Origin: Thermincola carboxydiphila | GTDB lineage: Bacteria > Bacillota > Thermincolia > Thermincolales > UBA2595 | Assembly: GCA_016841325.1 (NCBI GenBank) | Contig: JAENZJ010000024.1 | Coordinates: 1 to 45,423 of the forward strand | Direction: 5' to 3' | DNA: 45,423 nt | In this document: positions 23,057-32,136 of the stretch, in pieces | Layout of the letters: each line of letters begins with the position of its first letter | How positions within the stretch are numbered: position 1 is the stretch's first letter | The notes under the pieces: generated by a model | The model's database searches: none | What the model saw: the letters and a program-made list of their open reading frames with translations, nothing else | Told to the model about the DNA's origin: nothing | Translations under genes and position numbers: made by a program

Positions 23057-23809
23057 ATGAGTACATTACCACAGATGCCCAAAAGCTGGCGTCTTGAATC
23101 CAAACCCCATAAATTTTGCCCGGGCTGTGGGCATGGCTTGGTATTAAAAGCCCTTGGTGAGGCTATTGATGAGCTGGGAATTCAGGACAGGGTTGCCTTC
23201 GGCTGTGATATTGGCTGTTCCCTGCTAGCATGGGACTTTTTCAATGTAGATACAGTGCAGACACACCATGGCAGGACCACTCCTGTAATGACAGGGATAA
23301 AGCGGGCTAACCCTGATATCATCTGCATTGCATATATGGGTGATGGCGGCGGTTATGCCATCGGGTCACAGCACCTGGTGAATGCGGCTGCAAGAAATGA
23401 GAGAATCACCGCGATTCTGGTTAATAACTGTAATTATGCGATGACCGGGGGCCAGATGGCGCCAACAACACTGCCCGGGATGAAAACTGAAACCAGCCCA
23501 TACGGGAGGGATGTTGAGCAGTCAGGATATCCTACCCAGGGACCGGAGATGGTAGCGGCAATTACCCGTGAAGGTGCTTATGTAGCCAGGGGAACGATTG
23601 CCAACCTTAAGCAGCTTAAGAGTTATCTGAAAAAGGCTCTGGAAAACCAGATGGCCGGAAACGGATTTTCATTTGTGGAATCACTGGCCAGCTGCCCCAC
23701 CAACTGGAGGACTAATGCAAAGGATACATGGGCATTTGTTGAACAGGAAATGCCAAAGTATTTTAAAGTAGGCGAAATTAAGAACCCTGCTGAAAAGGGG
23801 GACGAATAA
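23057..23809 (+). CDS. korB: 2-oxoacid:ferredoxin oxidoreductase, beta (TPP-binding) subunit
   Basis: A 250-residue thiamine-diphosphate subunit. It has the N-terminal FCPGCGHG cysteine motif near residue 19, CDIGCS near residue 50 (cluster ligands), the TPP motif YMGDGGGYAIG followed later by NNCNYAMTGGQ, and the conserved SPYGRDVEQ stretch. It starts at 23057 after GGGAGG, 21 bases after korA. Confidence 0.9.
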   Translation: MSTLPQMPKSWRLESKPHKFCPGCGHGLVLKALGEAIDELGIQDRVAFGCDIGCSLLAWDFFNVDTVQTHHGRTTPVMTGIKRANPDIICIAYMGDGGGYAIGSQHLVNAAARNERITAILVNNCNYAMTGGQMAPTTLPGMKTETSPYGRDVEQSGYPTQGPEMVAAITREGAYVARGTIANLKQLKSYLKKALENQMAGNGFSFVESLASCPTNWRTNAKDTWAFVEQEMPKYFKVGEIKNPAEKGDE

Positions 23810-23811
23810 TC

Positions 23812-24378
23812 ATGGCAAAAGCTATCAAAATTGCCTTGGCCGGGGAAGGTGGACAAGGTGTTCAGTCAGTAGCTCAAATAATAGCCGAAGCAGCAAATGA
23901 AGAAGGAAGAGAAGCCCTTTATATACCCAACTTCGGGGTTGAACAGAGGGGCGGGGTTTCCGTGGCTTTTCTTCAGATCGGTGAAGAACAGATCGGTTCA
24001 CCCAAGTTTCAGACGGCTGATATTGTTGTTGCCCTGAGCGACCGTGCGGTTAGAAGGACCCGCCAGTATGTTGACGGCAATACAACTTTTGTTTATGACA
24101 GCTCCATCGAAGGGGTTGAAAAAGATATCCCCCAAAATGCAGGACGAATCCTGGCCATCCCTGCTGTGGAGACATCAAGGACCGAGCTGCACCCGCGGGT
24201 ATTTAACATTATTATCATGGGAGCTGTTATCAAAGCTACCAATGTGGTTTCCGAAGACCAGGCCAGAGCGGCTATCGAAAAGAAGCTCGGGTACAAGTTT
24301 GAACAGAACCCTAAACTGAGGGAGCTTAATTTTAAGGCTATCACCCGGGGGATGGAACTGGTGGAAAAAGCCCAATAA
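23812..24378 (+). CDS. korC: 2-oxoacid:ferredoxin oxidoreductase, gamma subunit
   Basis: A 188-residue gamma subunit. It begins with IALAGEGGQGVQSVAQIIAE, the family's nucleotide/CoA-binding loop, followed by YIPNFGVEQRGGVS. It starts two bases after the korB stop, so the two are translationally coupled. Confidence 0.9.
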   Translation: MAKAIKIALAGEGGQGVQSVAQIIAEAANEEGREALYIPNFGVEQRGGVSVAFLQIGEEQIGSPKFQTADIVVALSDRAVRRTRQYVDGNTTFVYDSSIEGVEKDIPQNAGRILAIPAVETSRTELHPRVFNIIIMGAVIKATNVVSEDQARAAIEKKLGYKFEQNPKLRELNFKAITRGMELVEKAQ

Positions 24379-24394
24379 CAAGGAGGTAAGTACT

Positions 24395-24640
24395 GTGAGC
24401 GTAGCATTAAAGACCTTCTCCCATAAAGGAGAAAAAGGTTACTGGACTGTTTTCCCCGGATTGTGCAAGGGTTGTGGGCTTTGTGTTGAAAAGTGTCCCA
24501 AAGACTGCCTTAAGTGGTCTGACCAGCTTGGTGTATATGGGACACCGACAATTGAGCCTGAGATGGATAAATGTATCGCCTGTGGCATTTGTGCAAATGT
24601 ATGTCCCGATTGTGCGATTACGGTGGAAAAAAATAAGTAG
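24395..24640 (+). CDS. korD: 2-oxoacid:ferredoxin oxidoreductase, delta subunit (2x[4Fe-4S])
   Basis: An 81-residue ferredoxin-like subunit with two CxxCxxCxxxCP motifs: CKGCGLCVEKCP near residue 28 and CIACGICANVCPDC near residue 62. It carries electrons from the TPP site to soluble ferredoxin. It starts with GTG 24395 after AAGGAGG. A large hairpin follows the gene. Confidence 0.92.
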   Translation: MSVALKTFSHKGEKGYWTVFPGLCKGCGLCVEKCPKDCLKWSDQLGVYGTPTIEPEMDKCIACGICANVCPDCAITVEKNK

Positions 24641-24678
24641 TGTTCTAAAAACGAGGCATTCAACCTTTTTGACTATTG

Positions 24679-24737
24679 TAAGAGAGTGGTAGATAAATTC
24701 CTCCAGGATGGGCCGGAACATATCTGCCACTCTCTTA
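24679..24737. repeat. 59-bp near-perfect palindrome after the kor operon
   Basis: The 17-base arm at 24679-24695 (starts TAAGAGAGTGG) and its complement at 24721-24737 pair with a single G-T wobble, around a 25-base loop. No T run follows on either strand. It may be a terminator of both strands, a transcript stabiliser, or a small mobile repeat. Confidence 0.6.
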
Positions 24738-24886
24738 AATTTAAGTCAGAATTTTGTTTGCTTCTCGGTTTTTTGAATTACTTTAGTTATAGAAGGACTT
24801 AACTTTGCGCCATTACTGTTTGTAAACAAACAAGAATTAATGTACAATTAAAATATATGCACAGAATGAATTCATGGAGGGCAGCT

Positions 24887-25708
24887 ATGGAAGTATATGC
24901 GCTGGTAGGGCCCAGCGGTACCGGAAAGAGCCATCGGGCTGCTTTTGTGGCTGGAGAGTACGGGATAGATTTTATTATTGATGATGGCCTCATAATTAAG
25001 GGCAGCAATATATTGGGAGGGGTTTCCGCAAAAAGCCAGCGTACCATGCTGGGTGCAGTCAGAACGGCGCTGTTTACCGATGCTGACCATGCCCAAAAGG
25101 CAGTTGAGTTAATCAGGGCAATGAATCCGGGGAAGGTATTGATCCTGGGCACATCAGCTGATATGGTGAAAAAGATTGCCAACAGGCTGGGGCTGCCAGA
25201 ACCAATAAAAATAATAACTATTGAAGATATTGCTACAGAGAAGGATATAGAGGTTGCCCGGTATATGCGTCAGACATATGGTAAACATATTATACCTGCT
25301 CCCACTGCCGAAGTCAGGAAGAGTTTTTCCGGGATTTTGCTGGACCCGGTCCATGTCCTGCTCAGGTTAAAAAACAGGCCAAAACCCCAAAAGGCTGTAG
25401 AGAAGACCCTGGTGCGGCCAACTTATTTTCTGCTGGGTAAAATCAGTATCGCAGACAATGTCATTGATATGCTGATAAAAAGAACAGTGCAGGAATCAGG
25501 GGTGCCGGTTAAAGTTGGTAAGGCCCTGGTAAAGCAGGGTGAGGGTGGGGTGCGTATCAACCTTACAGTTCAGGTGAAGCACGGAATGAATATACCCCGG
25601 CTGTTAAGGCGGGTTCAGGAATTGCTGAAAAACCGGATTGAGTACTTAACGGGATTACACTTACTAACTATTGATATTATCGTTAGTAAAATTGATATAG
25701 GGGAATAA
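24887..25708 (+). CDS. P-loop ATP-binding protein with Asp23/Gls24-like C-terminal domain
   Basis: A 273-residue protein; ATG 24887 is chosen for the GGAGGGC site 7 bases upstream and for the immediate strand MEVYALVGPSGTGKSHRA containing Walker A. The N-terminal about 175 residues form an ATPase-like domain with an unusual DFIIDDGLIIKG stretch. The C-terminal part (about 195-273: NVIDMLIKRTVQESGV and the later INLTVQVKHG) resembles the alkaline-shock/Asp23 fold. No partner is evident; a strong terminator follows. I recognise the two domains but not the function. Confidence 0.65.
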   Translation: MEVYALVGPSGTGKSHRAAFVAGEYGIDFIIDDGLIIKGSNILGGVSAKSQRTMLGAVRTALFTDADHAQKAVELIRAMNPGKVLILGTSADMVKKIANRLGLPEPIKIITIEDIATEKDIEVARYMRQTYGKHIIPAPTAEVRKSFSGILLDPVHVLLRLKNRPKPQKAVEKTLVRPTYFLLGKISIADNVIDMLIKRTVQESGVPVKVGKALVKQGEGGVRINLTVQVKHGMNIPRLLRRVQELLKNRIEYLTGLHLLTIDIIVSKIDIGE

Positions 25709-25729
25709 CTTGTGTCAGTGTGGAACAAA

Positions 25730-25763
25730 GGCAGTACGTCAAGAGGCGTACTGCCTCTTTTTT
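25730..25763 (+). terminator. Rho-independent terminator
   Basis: GGCAGTACG and CGTACTGCC pair perfectly around an 8-base loop, followed by TCTTTTTT. It isolates the upstream gene from the sucC operon. Confidence 0.92.
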
Positions 25764-25784
25764 AGCCAAACAACATGCAAAGCA

Positions 25785-25833
25785 CTGCATGCAATGCAAA
25801 ATAATGCAGATTGATACCTGCACTAAATTGCAG
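25785..25833 (+). promoter_or_regulatory. Putative upstream activator sites of the sucC operon
   Basis: Two dyads lie 95-145 bases before the sigma-54 promoter. CTGCAT...ATGCAG spans 25785-25809, and CTGCA-N6-TGCAG spans 25818-25833. The second has the same 16-bp layout as CTGCG-N6-CGCAG upstream of the fumarase promoter. They are candidate binding sites for the sigma-54 regulator encoded at 37239. Confidence 0.5.
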
Positions 25834-25927
25834 AGTCGCGGTTCGCCGGGCAACTGATTTTCTACTGAGGGATAAATTTTGACCACTAAGTGAAAAAAAC
25901 GGCCTTGTAATATTTTTCTCTTTTTTC

Positions 25928-25943
25928 TGGCATATAAGTTGCT
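25928..25943 (+). promoter_or_regulatory. Sigma-54 (-24/-12) promoter of the sucC-mutase operon
   Basis: TGGCA (25928-25932) and TTGCT (25939-25943), with exactly ten bases between the GG and GC cores, matching the TGGCAC-N5-TTGC[AT] consensus. The start codon of sucC is about 97 bases downstream. No good sigma-A promoter is seen in this gap. Confidence 0.8.
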
Positions 25944-26039
25944 CTATTATCTGTATAAGTTTTTCCGTAAAAACCCGCCGAAACATTCGTGGATGTAAAT
26001 TTGACACATTAAAAGGTTATGCGAAAGGAGTCCTGGCAA

Positions 26040-27152
26040 ATGAAGTTATTTGAATACATGGGAAAAGAAATTTTTGCCCATAACGGTATTAAAGTACCAC
26101 CCGGGAAGGTGGCGGCAGGTCCTGATGAGGTTTATGCCATTGCCGCAGAATTAGGAGAAGTGGTGCTTAAGTCCCAGGTTTTATCGGGAGGCAGGGGCAA
26201 GGCAGGGGGAATTAAGTTTGCAGACTCCCCTGATGAGGCGCGTAAACTGGCTGCAGAACTTTTCGGGACAGACCTAAAGGGATTTAAGACAGAAGCCCTG
26301 CTGGTAGAAAAAAAGATCAGAATTGATAAGGAATTGTATCTCTCCATAACCCTTGACGGGAGCGCCAGAAAACCGGTACTTATAGCCTCAGCCAGTGGCG
26401 GGATGGACATAGAGGAAGTTCCTGAAGAAAGCATAGTAAAAAAGCACATAGACCCGGAAGTAGGGGTAATGCCGCATTTTTGCCGGGAAGTTGTCCGCCG
26501 GCTGGGACTGGCAGGTAATGTGGCCAAAGAGGGGGCAGATCTGCTCACAAAACTCTATCAGGTATTTAAGAAGTATGACTGTGAACTCGTTGAAATAAAT
26601 CCCCTGGTCATCAGTGGTGAAGAACTGATTGCTGCCGATTCCAAGGTAAACATCGATGATGAGGCCAGGTTCCGTTATCCGGCAGGGACTCCTATTGTGG
26701 AAGAGCGCACCGCCCTGGAGAAAAAGGCCCATGAGATAGGCGTTTCTTATGTGGAACTGGATGGAAATATTGCTGTTATGGCCAATGGAGCAGGAATCAC
26801 CATGGCCACCCTGGATATTATAGAACACTTTGGCGGAAAACCGCGCAACTTTATGGATGCCGGGGGCGGTGCAGATTCCGAAGCAACAGCCCAGGCCATT
26901 GAAATACTTATTTCAACAGAGCCCAAGGTAATCCTGGTCAATATATTTGGCGGCATTACCAGGTGTGATGAGGTAGCCAGGGCTTTTGTCAGGGTCAGGG
27001 AAAGCGCCGGCATTCCGGTTCCGGTTGTGATCAGGCTGAGTGGGACCAATGAGGATGAGGGCATAGCCATCCTGCGGGGAATCGGAATTGAAAGTTACAG
27101 TGATGTCAGGGAAGCTGCGGCAAAGGCTGTTGAAATAGCGGCAGTATCTTAA
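26040..27152 (+). CDS. sucC: Succinyl-CoA synthetase, beta subunit
   Basis: A 370-residue ATP-grasp subunit that, with SucD, interconverts succinyl-CoA and succinate with ATP or GTP formation. It has the N-terminal MKLFEYMGKEIFAHNGI, KSQVLSGGRGKAGG near residues 45-58, VEINPLV near 195 and the phosphohistidine-facing NIFGGITRC near residue 310. ATG 26040 is taken because AAAGGAG lies 8 bases upstream. First gene of a long operon with a sigma-54 promoter. Confidence 0.95.
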   Translation: MKLFEYMGKEIFAHNGIKVPPGKVAAGPDEVYAIAAELGEVVLKSQVLSGGRGKAGGIKFADSPDEARKLAAELFGTDLKGFKTEALLVEKKIRIDKELYLSITLDGSARKPVLIASASGGMDIEEVPEESIVKKHIDPEVGVMPHFCREVVRRLGLAGNVAKEGADLLTKLYQVFKKYDCELVEINPLVISGEELIAADSKVNIDDEARFRYPAGTPIVEERTALEKKAHEIGVSYVELDGNIAVMANGAGITMATLDIIEHFGGKPRNFMDAGGGADSEATAQAIEILISTEPKVILVNIFGGITRCDEVARAFVRVRESAGIPVPVVIRLSGTNEDEGIAILRGIGIESYSDVREAAAKAVEIAAVS

Positions 27153-27165
27153 GGGGGGAATTGAT

Positions 27166-28029
27166 GTGGCCATTATTATTGATGAAAGCACCAGGGTTTT
27201 GGTACAGGGTATCACCGGCAATCAGGGCAGGTTTCATACCCGGCAGATGCTGGAATATGGAAGCAATATTACAGGCGGCGTGTCACCCGGTAAAGGAGGG
27301 CAGGAAGTCGGCGGGGTACCTGTTTATAATACAGTTGCCGAGGCCATGGCAGCGGGCGGGGTTGATGCTGCTGTTCTCTTTATCCCGGCTCCTGCAGTTA
27401 AAGACGCGGCCTTTGAAAACATGGAAAACGGAGTTAAGACCATTGTCATTATTACGGAGCATGTCCCGGTACATGATGCCATGGACATTATGGCTTATGC
27501 GGCTGATAAGGGTATTACCGTGGTGGGCCCCAATACCTTTGGCCTAATATCACCGGGCAAGTGCAAAATCGGAATTATGCCAAACCAGATATATAAACCG
27601 GGAACAATCGGGATTGTGGCCCGCAGTGGGACACTCAGCTATGAAATAGCAAACAGTCTGTCTGCAGCCGGAATGGGCCAGTCTACTGTCATCGGACTGG
27701 GAGGTGACCGCATAGTGGGACTCTCATTTGTTGATGTCCTGGAGCGATTTGAAGCTGACGCGGAAACGGAAGCGGTGGTCCTGGTCGGAGAAATCGGAGG
27801 AAATGCTGAGGAAGTTGCCTCAGACTATATCAGTAAAATGACTAAACCGGTGGTCGCTTTTTTAGCCGGAAAGAGTGCACCTCCGGGCAAGAGAATGGGC
27901 CATGCGGGAGCAATCATTGAGCGAGGCATGGGTACATATGACGGTAAAGTTGCAGCCTTAAGCGGTTCAGGGGCTCATGTGGCCCGGCTTCCCTGGGAGG
28001 TCCCGGAACTTTTGAAGAAAGCACTATAA
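27166..28029 (+). CDS. sucD: Succinyl-CoA synthetase, alpha subunit
   Basis: A 287-residue partner of SucC. It has a CoA-binding Rossmann start (QGITGNQGRFHTRQML) and the phospho-histidine loop GHAGAII near residue 245. It starts with GTG 27166 behind AAGGGGGG, 13 bases after sucC. Confidence 0.95.
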   Translation: MAIIIDESTRVLVQGITGNQGRFHTRQMLEYGSNITGGVSPGKGGQEVGGVPVYNTVAEAMAAGGVDAAVLFIPAPAVKDAAFENMENGVKTIVIITEHVPVHDAMDIMAYAADKGITVVGPNTFGLISPGKCKIGIMPNQIYKPGTIGIVARSGTLSYEIANSLSAAGMGQSTVIGLGGDRIVGLSFVDVLERFEADAETEAVVLVGEIGGNAEEVASDYISKMTKPVVAFLAGKSAPPGKRMGHAGAIIERGMGTYDGKVAALSGSGAHVARLPWEVPELLKKAL

Positions 28030-28047
28030 CCCAAAGGGGGAAACTGT

Positions 28048-29721
28048 ATGGAACAGAAAAACAGAGAATTGGCTGCTGCCAAAGAACAATGGGAAGAGAA
28101 TTTAAAAGAAAAGGTTCTGCCAAGGTTTCCGGAACGAAAAGAGCGGTTTCTGACACATTCCGAAATTCCGGTGGAAACTGTGTACACCCCGTTGGATATC
28201 GAAAGCACTGACTACTTAGAAGACCTGGGAATGCCTGGAGAGTACCCGTATACCCGGGGAGTGCAGCCCACGATGTACCGTGGGCGTACCTGGACAATGC
28301 GCCAGTATGCAGGTTTTGGGACGGCTGAAGAGACCAACCGCAGGTTTAAATACCTGCTCGACCGGGGCCAGATGGGGCTGAGTGTGGCTTTTGACCTGCC
28401 GACACAGATAGGGTATGATTCTGACCACCCCCTGGCCTTTGGTGAAGTGGGTAAGGTGGGAGTAGCTATAGATTCCCTGAGAGATATGGAGACTCTTTTT
28501 GAAGGCATTCCCCTTGACAAGGTGAGTACATCTATGACCATTAATTCACCGGCGGCAGTTCTCCTGGCTATGTATATTGCGGTCGGTGAGAAACAGGGAG
28601 TAAGTCCGGAGCAGCTCTCAGGTACTATCCAGAATGATATTTTAAAAGAGTACATTGCCCGGGGAACTTATATCTATCCACCGGAACCTTCAATGAGGCT
28701 GATAACCGATACATTCGAGTATTGTTCGACTAATCTTCCCAACTGGAACAGTATCAGTATCAGTGGTTATCACATCAGGGAGGCAGGTTCAACAGCTGTC
28801 CAGGAGATGGCTTTTACCATTGCCAACGGAATTGCATATGTGGAAGCAGCCATAAAAGCAGGGTTAAATATAGATGAATTTGCCCCCAGGCTGTCATTTT
28901 TCTTCAATGCCCACCTGAATTTCTTTGAGGAAGTCGCCAAATTCCGGGCAGCCCGCCGTATTTGGGCCAGGATAATGAAGGAACGTTTCGGGGCCAAAAA
29001 CCCCAAGTCCCTGATGCTGCGGTTTCATACCCAGACTGCCGGGTGTACCCTTACGGCCCAGCAGCCTGATGTCAATATAATCAGGGTGGCCTATCAGGCC
29101 CTGAGTGCAGTTCTTGGCGGGACCCAGTCACTGCATACCAATTCGCGGGATGAAGCCCTGGCCCTGCCCTCTGAGGATTCAGTCCTGATAGCTCTGAGGA
29201 CACAGCAGGTAGTTGCATATGAAACCGGAGTTACTGATACTGTAGACCCACTGGGTGGTTCCTATTTTATAGAAGACCTGACCAATCGGGTGGAAAAGGC
29301 GGCCATGGAATACATTAACCGCATAGAGGCCATGGGCGGGGCTGTCAGAGCGATCGAAGAAGGGTTCCAGCAAATGGAGATTCAGGACAGTGCCTATAAG
29401 TATCAATTGGAAATAGAATCAGGAGAACGGGTTGTCATCGGAGTCAACAAGTTTCAAATAGAGGAAAAACCTCCCCAAAACCTGCTCAGGGTAGACCCGG
29501 TCCTGGAAGAGAACCAGCGCCAAAAACTTAACCAGCTGAAACAGGAGAGAGACCACCAGGCAGTTTCCGGATCTCTTGCCAGGCTTAAGGAAGCCGCCAG
29601 GGGGAGTGGCAACATGGTGCCCCCTATCCTTGATGCTGTCAGGGTCTATGCTACTCTTGGGGAAATATGTGATGTACTCAGGGACGTTTTCGGTGAATAC
29701 CAGCAGAAGGCCATATTCTGA
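28048..29721 (+). CDS. Methylmalonyl-CoA mutase, large (catalytic) subunit
   Basis: A 557-residue TIM-barrel subunit of the B12-dependent mutase that interconverts (R)-methylmalonyl-CoA and succinyl-CoA. Signatures are [15 protein letters not shown] near residues 81-95, [37 protein letters not shown] and [15 protein letters not shown]. The B12-binding domain is absent here and is encoded by the next gene, as in archaeal and many anaerobic bacterial enzymes. It follows sucD by 18 bases. Confidence 0.95.
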   Translation: MEQKNRELAAAKEQWEENLKEKVLPRFPERKERFLTHSEIPVETVYTPLDIESTDYLEDLGMPGEYPYTRGVQPTMYRGRTWTMRQYAGFGTAEETNRRFKYLLDRGQMGLSVAFDLPTQIGYDSDHPLAFGEVGKVGVAIDSLRDMETLFEGIPLDKVSTSMTINSPAAVLLAMYIAVGEKQGVSPEQLSGTIQNDILKEYIARGTYIYPPEPSMRLITDTFEYCSTNLPNWNSISISGYHIREAGSTAVQEMAFTIANGIAYVEAAIKAGLNIDEFAPRLSFFFNAHLNFFEEVAKFRAARRIWARIMKERFGAKNPKSLMLRFHTQTAGCTLTAQQPDVNIIRVAYQALSAVLGGTQSLHTNSRDEALALPSEDSVLIALRTQQVVAYETGVTDTVDPLGGSYFIEDLTNRVEKAAMEYINRIEAMGGAVRAIEEGFQQMEIQDSAYKYQLEIESGERVVIGVNKFQIEEKPPQNLLRVDPVLEENQRQKLNQLKQERDHQAVSGSLARLKEAARGSGNMVPPILDAVRVYATLGEICDVLRDVFGEYQQKAIF

Positions 29722-29769
29722 TTATGGTAGTTCCAGCACAGAGGGCCTTTAGACGAAGGAGGAAGAGCT

Positions 29770-30180
29770 ATGACAAACCCTGTACGGATACTGGTAGCAA
29801 AACCCGGCCTGGACGGGCATGACCGCGGAGCCAAGGTAATCGCCCAGGGCTTTCGGAATGCAGGCATGGAAGTGATTTATACCGGTCTGAGGCAGACCCC
29901 GGAACAGATTGTGCAGACGGCAATACAGGAGGATGTACAGGTAATTGCCTTGAGCTGTCTCTCAGGAGCGCACAGCTATCTGTTTCCCAAGGTAATGGAA
30001 CTTTTAAAAAATGAAGGCATAGATGATATTATCGTCCTGGGCGGAGGAGTAATCCCTGAAGAGGATATCAAAGATTTGAAGGATGCAGGTATTAGAGAGG
30101 TATTCACATCCGGCACACCGATAAAGGCAATGCTTGATTTCATCAATGAAAATACCGGTACAACAGGAGGTGTGTCATGA
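29770..30180 (+). CDS. Methylmalonyl-CoA mutase, small (cobalamin-binding) subunit
   Basis: A 136-residue B12-binding domain protein. [10 protein letters not shown] near residues 13-22 holds the DxHxxG motif, with His17 as the lower cobalt ligand; ALSCLSGAH near residue 61 and [11 protein letters not shown] near residue 92 complete the Rossmann-like site. The start follows GAAGGAGGAAG. Its stop overlaps the ATG of the epimerase gene (ATGA). Confidence 0.95.
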   Translation: MTNPVRILVAKPGLDGHDRGAKVIAQGFRNAGMEVIYTGLRQTPEQIVQTAIQEDVQVIALSCLSGAHSYLFPKVMELLKNEGIDDIIVLGGGVIPEEDIKDLKDAGIREVFTSGTPIKAMLDFINENTGTTGGVS

Positions 30181-30602
30181 TCAGCCGGATTGACCACATT
30201 GGGATCGCGGTAACCAGTATTGACGCCGCAAGGGTACTTTATGAGGATATCCTGGGTTTAAAGATAACAGATACGGAGGTTGTTGCGGAGCAGCAGGTAA
30301 AAGTGGCTTTTATTCCGGTGGGAGACAGTGAGCTGGAACTGCTGGAATCAACGTCACCTGACGGTCCTATAGCAAGATTCATTGCCCGGCAGGGTGAAGG
30401 AATACAGCATATTGCTTTGCGGGTAGCAGATATTGATGAAGCTTTGCGTACACTGAAGTCCAAAAAAGTCCGCCTCATTGATGAAGAGCCGCGCAGGGGT
30501 GCGGGCGGGGCCAGAATCGCTTTCCTTCATCCAAAGGCAACCAATGGTACTCTGATCGAACTTTGCGAACGCGGGGGTGAACCTGATGACAATAGAGGAT
30601 AA
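30177..30602 (+). CDS. mce: Methylmalonyl-CoA epimerase
   Basis: A 141-residue vicinal-oxygen-chelate protein that inverts C2 of methylmalonyl-CoA between the carboxylase (S) and mutase (R) forms. It has the metal ligand pattern HIGIAV near residue 7, an acidic ligand in ELELLES and [10 protein letters not shown] near residue 78. It overlaps the mutase small-subunit gene by four bases and the carboxyltransferase gene by 17 bases. Confidence 0.93.
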   Translation: MISRIDHIGIAVTSIDAARVLYEDILGLKITDTEVVAEQQVKVAFIPVGDSELELLESTSPDGPIARFIARQGEGIQHIALRVADIDEALRTLKSKKVRLIDEEPRRGAGGARIAFLHPKATNGTLIELCERGGEPDDNRG

Positions 30603-32130
30603 ATTCGCGGAACTGGAGATACGCCGGGAGAAAGTAAAAATTGGCGGCGGTGAACGCAGGATACAGCGCCAGCATATGGCAGGCAAGCTGACCGCCAGGG
30701 AACGGATCGAACGATTACTGGACCCCGGTACATTTGTGGAGCTTGACATGTTTGTCCAGGGACCTGCTCCCGATTTTGCCAAAGAGGGTGACGAACAGCT
30801 GGGGGAAGGAGTGGTTACCGGCTACGGAAAGATAAACGGCAGGCTGGTTTACCTGTTTTCTCAGGACTTTACCACTTATGGCGGGGCTCTGGGTGAAAAA
30901 CACTCACTAAAAATATGTAAGGTAATGGACCTGGCCATGAAGGTGGGTGCTCCGTTTATCGGACTTAATGATTCGGGCGGGGCCCGCATTCAGGAAGGAG
31001 TATCTGCACTGTCTGCTTATGGGGAAATATTTTACCGGAACACCCTGGCATCAGGTGTAATCCCCCAGATATCTGTGATCATGGGTCCCTGTGCCGGAGG
31101 GGCGGTCTACTCCCCGGCCATTACCGACTTTATATTTATGGTGGCCAATACCAGTCAGATGTTTATCACAGGTCCCCAGGTTATTAAGACAGTAACAGGT
31201 GAGGATGTGTCCACAGAAGAGCTGGGTGGGGCCATGACCCATAACCAGACCAGCGGGGTAGCCAATTTTGTTTCCCAGGATGAAGATGAGTGCCTGGACA
31301 TGATCCGGCACCTGCTGGAATTCATTCCCCAGAACAACCTCAGTGACCCGCCCAGGGTTGAGCCGCGCGAACCCATTTTTGACCGGGAGCTTGACTCAAT
31401 AGTCCCTGAGAGTCCGAATAAACAGTATGATGTAAGGGATGTTATCCGTGCGGTTGTGGATAACAGTGAACTGTTTGAAGTACACCGCTATTTTGCAGAA
31501 AATGTGGTCACCGGGTTTGCCAGGGTAGATGGGCGGCCGGTTGGGATAGTAGCCAACCAGCCCCGGGTACTGGCAGGGTGTCTTGATATCAACGGATCTG
31601 ATAAGATTGCGCGATTTGTCAGGTTTTGTGACTCTTTTAATATCCCTTTGATTACATTTGTGGATGTACCCGGATTTTTGCCCGGGACCGGACAGGAATA
31701 CGGGGGAATTATCCGTCACGGGGCCAAAATACTGTATGCTTATTCTGAGGCTACAGTTCCCAAGATCAGCATCATCCTCAGGAAGGCCTATGGCGGGGCC
31801 TATGTGGCCATGTGCAGCAGGTCGATTGGTGCTGATATTGCCCTTGCCTGGCCTAATGCGGAGATTGCCGTTATGGGACCTGAAGGGGCCGCCAATATCA
31901 TTTTCCGTGATGATATCAACAATGCAGAGAAACCGGAGGAAGTACGGGCACAGAAAATAACTGAGTACAGGGAAAAATTCGCCAATCCTTATATTGCCTG
32001 CTCACAGGGAATGGTGGATGATGTTATTGACCCCCGGGACACCCGAAACAGGATCATTAATAGCCTTAATATGCTGGTAAACAAACGTGAATCAAGGCCG
32101 GGTAAAAAACACGGCAATATTCCGTTATAA
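30586..32130 (+). CDS. mmdA: Biotin-dependent acyl-CoA carboxyltransferase (propionyl/methylmalonyl-CoA)
   Basis: A 514-residue carboxyltransferase of the PccB/MmdA family, transferring CO2 between biotin and propionyl-CoA. Conserved features are the tandem crotonase-like halves, [11 protein letters not shown] near 88, [11 protein letters not shown] near 125, [19 protein letters not shown], and in the second half [20 protein letters not shown] and [14 protein letters not shown] 30586 is preferred to the GTG at 30577. With accC and the carrier protein it forms an ATP-linked propionyl-CoA carboxylase or a transcarboxylase part; no membrane sodium-pump subunit is present here. Confidence 0.9.
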   Translation: MTIEDKFAELEIRREKVKIGGGERRIQRQHMAGKLTARERIERLLDPGTFVELDMFVQGPAPDFAKEGDEQLGEGVVTGYGKINGRLVYLFSQDFTTYGGALGEKHSLKICKVMDLAMKVGAPFIGLNDSGGARIQEGVSALSAYGEIFYRNTLASGVIPQISVIMGPCAGGAVYSPAITDFIFMVANTSQMFITGPQVIKTVTGEDVSTEELGGAMTHNQTSGVANFVSQDEDECLDMIRHLLEFIPQNNLSDPPRVEPREPIFDRELDSIVPESPNKQYDVRDVIRAVVDNSELFEVHRYFAENVVTGFARVDGRPVGIVANQPRVLAGCLDINGSDKIARFVRFCDSFNIPLITFVDVPGFLPGTGQEYGGIIRHGAKILYAYSEATVPKISIILRKAYGGAYVAMCSRSIGADIALAWPNAEIAVMGPEGAANIIFRDDINNAEKPEEVRAQKITEYREKFANPYIACSQGMVDDVIDPRDTRNRIINSLNMLVNKRESRPGKKHGNIPL

Positions 32131-32136
32131 GGGGGG

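Noticed and set aside
25785-25833. Cobalamin riboswitch upstream of the B12-dependent mutase operon
   Set aside because: The conserved B12-box (GCCACTG) and the required domains are not visible. The TGCA-rich repeats fit protein-binding dyads better.
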